DNA from: Candidatus Limimonas coprohippi
GTDB taxonomy: Bacteria > Bacillota > Clostridia > Oscillospirales > Acutalibacteraceae
Reading direction: 5' to 3'
NCBI GenBank assembly: GCA_018065925.1
Contig: JAGHSI010000045.1
Span: forward strand, 1 to 33,229
DNA length: 33,229 bases
A model generated the notes under the pieces. It saw only the letters and a program-made list of their open reading frames with translations. It made no database searches and had not been told where the DNA came from. Shown here one piece after another: positions 27,239 through 33,229 of the stretch; the stretch's first letter is position 1; the number at the start of each line of letters is the position of its first letter. A program made the translations under genes and the position numbers.

Positions 27239-28284
27239 AAAGAATAGTTTCAATTTTACTTTGTCTTACATTTCTTTTTTCTTTCGCAGCTTGTGGAAAG
27301 TCTGCCGAGAAGGAACTTGTAATTTATACATGGGCGGGTATGTTCCCAGACGAGGTAATTGATAATTTTGAGAAGGAGACAGGTATAACTGTTATCTACC
27401 AAAATTTCGATACTGATGAGAATATGCTCATGACGCTTGAGACAACAAAAGGCTCGGATTATGACCTTGTAATTGCTGATGACTATATCATTGAACAGGT
27501 TATAAGTGAGGGGCTTGCTCAGAAACTTGATAAGACAAAAATTTCAAATTATGAGAATATCAACCCTACTTTTATGGGCCAGTTCTATGATAAGGATGAT
27601 GCGTATACTGTTCCATATGGTGCTGGCATCATGCAGATTGCATATAACCCAGATAAGGTCAATGTCGATATTAAGGGATATAAAGATCTCTTTGATAAAT
27701 CTCTCGAGGGAAGAGTCGGCGTTGTTGGAAACAACCGCGTAGTTACAGGCCTCATTCTTAAGATGCTTGGCTACTCAATGAATACAGAAAATGAGAATGA
27801 AATTCGTGAGGCGGGAACTAAGCTCAAGGAGCTCGCTCCAAATATTAATCTCATTAAGGACGAATATTTAAACGAAGATCTTCTCGCTGGTACTATCGAT
27901 GTTGCACTCGTATATCAGTCTCAGGCAACATTGACCGCTACAGATGAGAAAGGCTCAAACTTCAAATTTGTAATGCCAGAAGAGGGCTTGGGCTTCGGTG
28001 TTATGGGAATGTTCGTTCCAAGTAATGCAAAAAATTCTGATGCTGCACATAAGTTTATTGACTATATCCTTGATGGTGAAGTTGGAGCTTCTTGCTTCTC
28101 ATGGATGGGATACTGTTCAACTAACTCTGCAGCAGATAAGTATATTGATGACAGTCTTAAATCATTCCTTACACTTCCAGAGAATTTGAACACTGAAAAT
28201 GCGGAGATAGTACAAAATATTTCTGCGGATGCTGCTGATGTTCATGAGGAAATCTGGAACGAATTTGTTAAGAGCTGTAATTAA
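27235..28284 (+). CDS. potD: Spermidine/putrescine ABC transporter substrate-binding lipoprotein PotD
   Basis: Lipobox FAAC; ELVIYTWAGMFPDEVIDNFEKETGI; VPYGAGIMQIAYNPDKV. Confidence 0.9.
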   Translation: MKRIVSILLCLTFLFSFAACGKSAEKELVIYTWAGMFPDEVIDNFEKETGITVIYQNFDTDENMLMTLETTKGSDYDLVIADDYIIEQVISEGLAQKLDKTKISNYENINPTFMGQFYDKDDAYTVPYGAGIMQIAYNPDKVNVDIKGYKDLFDKSLEGRVGVVGNNRVVTGLILKMLGYSMNTENENEIREAGTKLKELAPNINLIKDEYLNEDLLAGTIDVALVYQSQATLTATDEKGSNFKFVMPEEGLGFGVMGMFVPSNAKNSDAAHKFIDYILDGEVGASCFSWMGYCSTNSAADKYIDDSLKSFLTLPENLNTENAEIVQNISADAADVHEEIWNEFVKSCN

Positions 28285-28301
28285 GTAAAAGAAGGTAAAA
28301 T

Positions 28302-30191
28302 ATGTTTCTTCCAATTTGCAAACAGGATATGGAGCAGAGGGGCTGGGATGAGGTCGATTTTGTATATGTCAATGGCGATGCATATGTTGATCATCCAAGC
28401 TTTGGTGCTGCAATAATTACTAGAGTTCTCGAGCATGAGGGCTTTAAAGTTGCATTCCTTGCACAGCCAAATTGGAGAACAACTGATGATTTTATGCAGT
28501 TTGGGGAACCGAGGCTTGGATTCCTTGTGTCCTCGGGTAATATCGATTCGATGGTTGCTCACTATACTGCAGCAAAGAAACCTCGCTCAGATGATGCATA
28601 TACTGAAGGGGGCAAAGCGGGCAAACGCCCTGACCGCGCTGTCACAGTTTATTGCAAAAAGATTCGCGAGGCATATCCAAATGCAAATATTATCATAGGC
28701 GGTCTCGAAGCTTCGCTTCGACGCTTTGCCCATTATGACTACTGGGATGATGAGATTAAACCTTCAATTCTTATAGAGTCTGGTGCAGATATTTTGAGCT
28801 ACGGCATGGGAGAGAAATCAATTGCCCAAATTGCGCATAAACTTGACCAGAATATCCCAATTAGTGAAATAACTGATATTAAGGGAATTTGCTATCTCTG
28901 TGATCCAAAAGATACACCACTTACGGGAAAAGAGTGCCCAAGTTATAAGAACGTTTTAGAGAGTAAGAAAGAATATGCAAATTCTTGTCGCATACAGCAG
29001 GATGAGCAGGACCATATTCGTGGAAAACTCATAAAGCAACGCCACGGGGATAAGATGCTTGTTCAAAACCCTCCAATGGAACCACTTTCAACAGAGGAGT
29101 TTGATGGAGTATATGATCTTCCGTACGAATATACATATCATCCGATTTATAAAGATGGAGTACCTGGTATTGAAGAAGTAAAATTCTCTTTAACTCATAA
29201 CCGCGGATGTTTTGGCGGATGTAATTTCTGTGCAATTCAGCTTCATCAAGGTAGATTTGTATCAAAGCGTAGTAAAGAATCTCTCCTTAAAGAAGCAAGA
29301 CTTATGACGGAGTTTTCTGACTTTAAGGGATATATTCATGATGTCGGTGGACCTACTGCAAACTTTAGAGATCCAAGCTGCGAAAAACAGCTTACAGAAG
29401 GTCTTTGTAAGAACAGAAAGTGCCTTGCGCCGACACCTTGCAAGAACTTAAAGTCAGACCATTCCGAATATATTGATATACTTAGAGAACTTCGAGAATT
29501 ACCAAAAGTAAAGAAGGTTTTCATACGTTCGGGTATTCGATATGACTATCTTCTTGAAGATAAAAAAACTTCATTTACTGAGGATCTTGTAAAGTACCAC
29601 GTAAGTGGACAACTTCGAGTTGCGCCTGAGCACTGCAGTCAGACCGTACTTGATTTTATGGGTAAGCAACATATCGAGAGTTATGAAAGATTTGAGAAGC
29701 AATTCTACTATCTCTCAAGCAAAGTGGGAAAGGAACAGTACCTTGTTCCATATCTCATGTCCAGCCATCCGGGCTCAACTCTTGATGATGCTATTGAGCT
29801 CGCACTTTTCCTTAAGAAACATAAGCTTAGACCTGACCAAGTTCAGGACTTTTATCCAACTCCAGGTACAATTTCTACCTGTATGTTCTACACAGAACTT
29901 GACCCTTATACAGGCGAGCCAATCTATGTTGCAAAAACTTCAAAAGAGAAGTCGCTTCAACGTGCACTTCTTCAGTACTATGATCCAAAGAACAAAGAAT
30001 TAGTACTTGAGGCGCTTAAAAAGGCGAATCGCTATGATCTCATAGGTCCGGCGAAAACTTGCCTTATAAACGCACCAATTCACCGCCCTAATCAACAGAC
30101 AAGGACGGTACAAAATGGACAGAACAGACCAAATAGGAGCCAAAAGCAACAGGGCAAAAGGCAAACAAATAAGAAACAAAAAAGAAAGTAA
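28302..30191 (+). CDS. YgiQ-family radical SAM protein
   Basis: FLPICKQDMEQRGWDEVDFVYVNGDAYVDHPSFG, radical SAM motif CFGGCNFC, APEHCSQTVLDFMGK. Confidence 0.93.
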   Translation: MFLPICKQDMEQRGWDEVDFVYVNGDAYVDHPSFGAAIITRVLEHEGFKVAFLAQPNWRTTDDFMQFGEPRLGFLVSSGNIDSMVAHYTAAKKPRSDDAYTEGGKAGKRPDRAVTVYCKKIREAYPNANIIIGGLEASLRRFAHYDYWDDEIKPSILIESGADILSYGMGEKSIAQIAHKLDQNIPISEITDIKGICYLCDPKDTPLTGKECPSYKNVLESKKEYANSCRIQQDEQDHIRGKLIKQRHGDKMLVQNPPMEPLSTEEFDGVYDLPYEYTYHPIYKDGVPGIEEVKFSLTHNRGCFGGCNFCAIQLHQGRFVSKRSKESLLKEARLMTEFSDFKGYIHDVGGPTANFRDPSCEKQLTEGLCKNRKCLAPTPCKNLKSDHSEYIDILRELRELPKVKKVFIRSGIRYDYLLEDKKTSFTEDLVKYHVSGQLRVAPEHCSQTVLDFMGKQHIESYERFEKQFYYLSSKVGKEQYLVPYLMSSHPGSTLDDAIELALFLKKHKLRPDQVQDFYPTPGTISTCMFYTELDPYTGEPIYVAKTSKEKSLQRALLQYYDPKNKELVLEALKKANRYDLIGPAKTCLINAPIHRPNQQTRTVQNGQNRPNRSQKQQGKRQTNKKQKRK

Positions 30192-31074
30192 AACAAATAG
30201 GCATAATCTAACAAAAAGCAAAAGAAAAAATAAAATAGAAATACTAATCAAACGAACGACAGCCGCCATATTTGTCGTCCTGACGCTGGCAATTACGTAT
30301 TTGCCAGGAACGCCGTCTTGGGATGACATTTACGCGGCTGTCGGTCTTTGTTCGGCCACCCAGACGTATGAGCTTGATGACTTAAATGTGTTTTTTATAG
30401 ACGTGGGTCAAGGCGATTCAATACTTGTATATACAGAAGGTTCTTCAATCCTCATAGATACGGGCTCGGAGGGGAATGAGGACAAGATATACAGATTGTT
30501 AAAAGACTTGGATATTGAAACTTTGGACTATCTCATTATTACTCATCAACATGAGGATCATATGGGCTCACAAAAGGGGCTTGAGAGACGCATAAGAATT
30601 AGCAATGAAATCATTCCAAGTTCCACTTCAAAGATGTCGGGTATGACCCTTGAACTTCCCGTAAATGAGAGGGATAAAATTACCTTGAATTTTCTGGGTC
30701 CAATATTTGGTAGTGATAATCAAAACAATATGTCACTTGTCATAAAATTGGTCTATAAAAATACGAGCTTTCTCTTTACGGGTGATGCCGAGGAAGAGGA
30801 GGAGATGAGTCTTGTGAGGCAGTGTGGGGACGCATTAAAATCAGACGTTTTAAAGGTCGGGCATCACGGCTCGGAAAGCTCGTCGACAATGACTTTTTTA
30901 AATATGGTGCAACCGAAGTTTGCCGTCATCTCGGTTGGCGCCGGGAACGATTACGGACACCCGCACGAATCAACCCTTGAGTCGCTTAAAAGGGTGGGTG
31001 CCGAGACCCGTCGCACCGACCGTGACGGCACAGTTCTCTGCACCACAAATGGTGAGAAAGTTGAATTTAAATAA
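30115..31074 (+). CDS. MBL-fold metallo-hydrolase, ComEC/Rec2 C-terminal domain-like, membrane-anchored
   Basis: FIDVGQGDSILVYTEGSSILIDTG, LIITHQHEDHMGS, LFTGDAEEEEE, LKVGHHGSESS; N-terminal basic segment plus a TM segment. Confidence 0.85.
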   Translation: MDRTDQIGAKSNRAKGKQIRNKKESKTNRHNLTKSKRKNKIEILIKRTTAAIFVVLTLAITYLPGTPSWDDIYAAVGLCSATQTYELDDLNVFFIDVGQGDSILVYTEGSSILIDTGSEGNEDKIYRLLKDLDIETLDYLIITHQHEDHMGSQKGLERRIRISNEIIPSSTSKMSGMTLELPVNERDKITLNFLGPIFGSDNQNNMSLVIKLVYKNTSFLFTGDAEEEEEMSLVRQCGDALKSDVLKVGHHGSESSSTMTFLNMVQPKFAVISVGAGNDYGHPHESTLESLKRVGAETRRTDRDGTVLCTTNGEKVEFK

Positions 31075-31077
31075 TTC

Positions 31078-31106
31078 TTGCATTATATATATGCGCGTGT
31101 TATAAT
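31078..31106 (+). promoter_or_regulatory. Promoter of rpsB-tsf
   Basis: TTGCAT (31078-31083), 17-nt spacer, TATAAT (31101-31106). Confidence 0.7.
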
Positions 31107-31122
31107 TGTCGAGCAATTCGCA

Positions 31123-31200
31123 CGCAAGGCGTAGAACGCTGCTGTTGAACGTCGTGTAAGCAATCGGCGTTGTTAAGCGTTTCTTTAAGACGCACTTGCG
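31123..31200 (+). promoter_or_regulatory. Candidate structured cis-regulatory 5' leader of rpsB
   Basis: Outer stem CGCAAG (31123-31128)/CTTGCG (31195-31200) encloses AACGTCG/CGGCGTT (31148-31154/31165-31171) and alternative helices; lies between promoter and SD. Confidence 0.5.
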
Positions 31201-31233
31201 GAGGTTGAAACATTATTTTTAGGAGGACATAAC

Positions 31234-31971
31234 ATGTCAGTAATTTCAATGAAACAATTGCTTGAAGCTGGTGTACACTTCGGTCACCAGACAAGAAGAT
31301 GGAACCCTAAGATGGCTGAGTACATCTTCACAGAGAGAAATGGTATCTATATCATCGATCTCCAGAAGACAGTTAAGAAGCTCGAGGAAGCTTATAACGT
31401 TGTACGTGACATCTCTGCTGAAGGCGGAGAGATTCTCTTCGTTGGTACAAAGAAGCAGGCTGCGGATTCTGTTAAGGAAGAAGCTATCCGTGCAGGTATG
31501 CCATACGTAAATGCTCGTTGGCTCGGCGGTATGCTCACAAACTTTAAGACAATTCAGAAAAGAATTAAGAGACTTGAACAGCTTCGTGCAATGAGAGAAG
31601 ACGGTACATTCGATCTTCTTCCAAAGAAGGAAGTAGCAAAGCTTGAACTTGAGATTGAAAAGCTCGAGAAGTTCATGGGTGGTATCACAGAGATGAAGAA
31701 GCAGCCAGCTGCTATGTTCATCGTTGACCCACGTAAGGAAAGAATTGCTGTTGCTGAAGCTCACAAGCTCGGTATTCCAATCATTGCTATCGTTGATACA
31801 AACTGTGACCCAGATGAAGTTGATTACGTTATCCCAGGTAACGACGACGCTATTCGCGCAGTAAGACTTATTGCTGGCGCTATGGCTGATGCTATTATCG
31901 AGGGTCGCCAGGGCACAGACGCTCCTGTTGCAGCACCAGCTGCTGAGGAAGCACCAGCAGAGGAGGAATAA
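31234..31971 (+). CDS. rpsB: 30S ribosomal protein S2
   Basis: [48 protein letters not shown] aggagg. Confidence 0.98.
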   Translation: MSVISMKQLLEAGVHFGHQTRRWNPKMAEYIFTERNGIYIIDLQKTVKKLEEAYNVVRDISAEGGEILFVGTKKQAADSVKEEAIRAGMPYVNARWLGGMLTNFKTIQKRIKRLEQLRAMREDGTFDLLPKKEVAKLELEIEKLEKFMGGITEMKKQPAAMFIVDPRKERIAVAEAHKLGIPIIAIVDTNCDPDEVDYVIPGNDDAIRAVRLIAGAMADAIIEGRQGTDAPVAAPAAEEAPAEEE

Positions 31972-31973
31972 TC

Positions 31974-33080
31974 ATGGCATTTACAGCTCAGGACGTAAAA
32001 GCTCTTCGTGAGAAGACAGGCGTTGGTATGATGGAGTGCAAGAAGGCACTTGTTGAATCTGACGGTGATATGGATAAGGCTATTGATTATCTTCGTGAGC
32101 GTGGACTTGCTGCTGCTACAAAGAAGGCATCAAGAGTTGCTGCTGAAGGCGTAGTACTTGCTTACTTAGATGAAGCTAAGAAAATCGGTGTACTTGTAGA
32201 AGTTAACTCAGAGACAGACTTCGTTGGTAAGAACGAGAAGTTCCAGTCTTTCGTACTTGACGTTGCTAAGACAATCGTTGAGAAGAACCCAGCTGATGTT
32301 GAGGATCTCGTAAACGTTAACCTCATCGGTACTGATAGAACAGTTCAGGAGAACCTTCAGGATCTCATCCTTTCAATTGGTGAGAACATGAAGATTCGTC
32401 GTTTCGCTAGAATCGAAGGTTACACATGCTCATACATCCACGGTGGTGGATCTGTAGGCGTTGTTGTTGAATTTGACGCTAACGATGAAGCATTCGCTAC
32501 AGAAGACTTCAAGGCTATGGGTAAGAACATTGCTATGCAGATTGCTGCTATGCACCCAGAGTACCTTTCACAGGATAGCATCTCAGCTGATGAACTTGCA
32601 AAGATGAAGAATATCATCATCGAGAGCTCACTCAACAAGCCAGATTCTCTTCCAAAGCCAATTCTTACAAAGGTTATCACAGAAGCTATTGATAAGAAAC
32701 TTTGGAGCGATGCAGACATCGCTGCATATGAAGAGCAGAAGAACAACAAGTTCCTCTTCAACTTCCTCTCAGATGAGGCTGTTGCAACACTTGCTTCACT
32801 TGCAGTTGCAGGCAAGGACGAGTTCGTTAACGATAAGATCTTCGCTGGCGCTTTCGATGGCCGTATGAAGAAGCAGATTAAAGAAATCTGTCTTCTCGAG
32901 CAGCCATTCGTACGTACAGACCTCTTCGAAGGTAGCGTAGGCGGCTATGTTGCTGACGTTGCTAAGAAGCTTGGCACAGACATCAAAGTTAAGAACTTCA
33001 CTTGCTTCGTAAAGGGCGAAGGTATTGAAAAGAAAGAAGAGAACTTCGCTGACGAAATCGCAAAGATGGTTAATGGCTAA
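31974..33080 (+). CDS. tsf: Translation elongation factor Ts (extended, 368 aa)
   Basis: MAFTAQDVKALREKTGVGMMECKKALVESDGDMDKAIDYLRERG, VNSETDFVGKNEKF, KEICLLEQPFV; follows rpsB. Confidence 0.97.
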   Translation: MAFTAQDVKALREKTGVGMMECKKALVESDGDMDKAIDYLRERGLAAATKKASRVAAEGVVLAYLDEAKKIGVLVEVNSETDFVGKNEKFQSFVLDVAKTIVEKNPADVEDLVNVNLIGTDRTVQENLQDLILSIGENMKIRRFARIEGYTCSYIHGGGSVGVVVEFDANDEAFATEDFKAMGKNIAMQIAAMHPEYLSQDSISADELAKMKNIIIESSLNKPDSLPKPILTKVITEAIDKKLWSDADIAAYEEQKNNKFLFNFLSDEAVATLASLAVAGKDEFVNDKIFAGAFDGRMKKQIKEICLLEQPFVRTDLFEGSVGGYVADVAKKLGTDIKVKNFTCFVKGEGIEKKEENFADEIAKMVNG

Positions 33081-33120
33081 TAGCTGATTAGAATTTTAAT
33101 TCAACTTAACTAACAAAATT

Positions 33121-33150
33121 AAGGCTCCCAATTTTGGGAGCCTCTTTTTA
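33121..33150 (+). terminator. Intrinsic terminator after tsf
   Basis: AGGCTCCCA-attt-TGGGAGCCT followed by CTTTTTATT. Confidence 0.9.
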
Positions 33151-33213
33151 TTGTTATAATACCTTATATATGTTATATTTCTGCGGTTTAAAAATTTTTA
33201 AGGGGAAATTGAA

Positions 33214-33229
33214 ATGGTAGCTAATATTG
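33214..33229 (+). CDS. Start of an unidentified CDS cut by the window edge
   Basis: SD-like aagggg upstream of ATG (MVANI...); too short to identify. Confidence 0.4.

Noticed and set aside
1-33229. CRISPR arrays, prophage, transposons, toxin-antitoxin or defence genes
   Set aside because: No regular repeat arrays, integrases, transposases, recognisable TA pairs or nuclease/reverse transcriptase genes seen on either strand; RuvABC are the housekeeping versions.

Overview
This window looks like ordinary core chromosome from a low-GC Firmicute, probably class Clostridia. It is dense and operon-like, with no phage, transposase, CRISPR array or obvious defence island. Left to right: a remnant of an N-acyl-D-amino-acid deacylase-type amidohydrolase; an old-yellow-enzyme/FAD oxidoreductase; ruvC, ruvA, ruvB; a class I SAM methyltransferase; ecfA1-ecfA2-ecfT; truA; a DUF5711-like protein; pgsA; a ClpE/ClpC-type ATPase; tRNA-Gly, -Arg, -His and -Gln; a GNAT; a phosphohexomutase; larE. 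A minus-strand operon follows (acn, icd, rex, an unknown Cys-rich protein, larB, larC2). Then ftsK; potABCD; a YgiQ-type radical SAM protein; a ComEC-like metallo-hydrolase; rpsB-tsf. I did not find a clear new multi-gene system. The strongest second-look signals are: (i) a highly structured, possibly two-state RNA leader upstream of rpsB; (ii) a minus-strand intrinsic terminator inside the larE coding sequence, serving the convergent larB-larC2 operon; (iii) three helically phased inverted repeats upstream of acn in an operon that includes rex; (iv) an uncharacterised Cys-rich protein between rex and larB; (v) an EF-Ts with an insertion of about 70 residues; (vi) a PotA lacking its C-terminal regulatory domain. 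Gene calls rest on reading the supplied translations. No database search or folding program was run.
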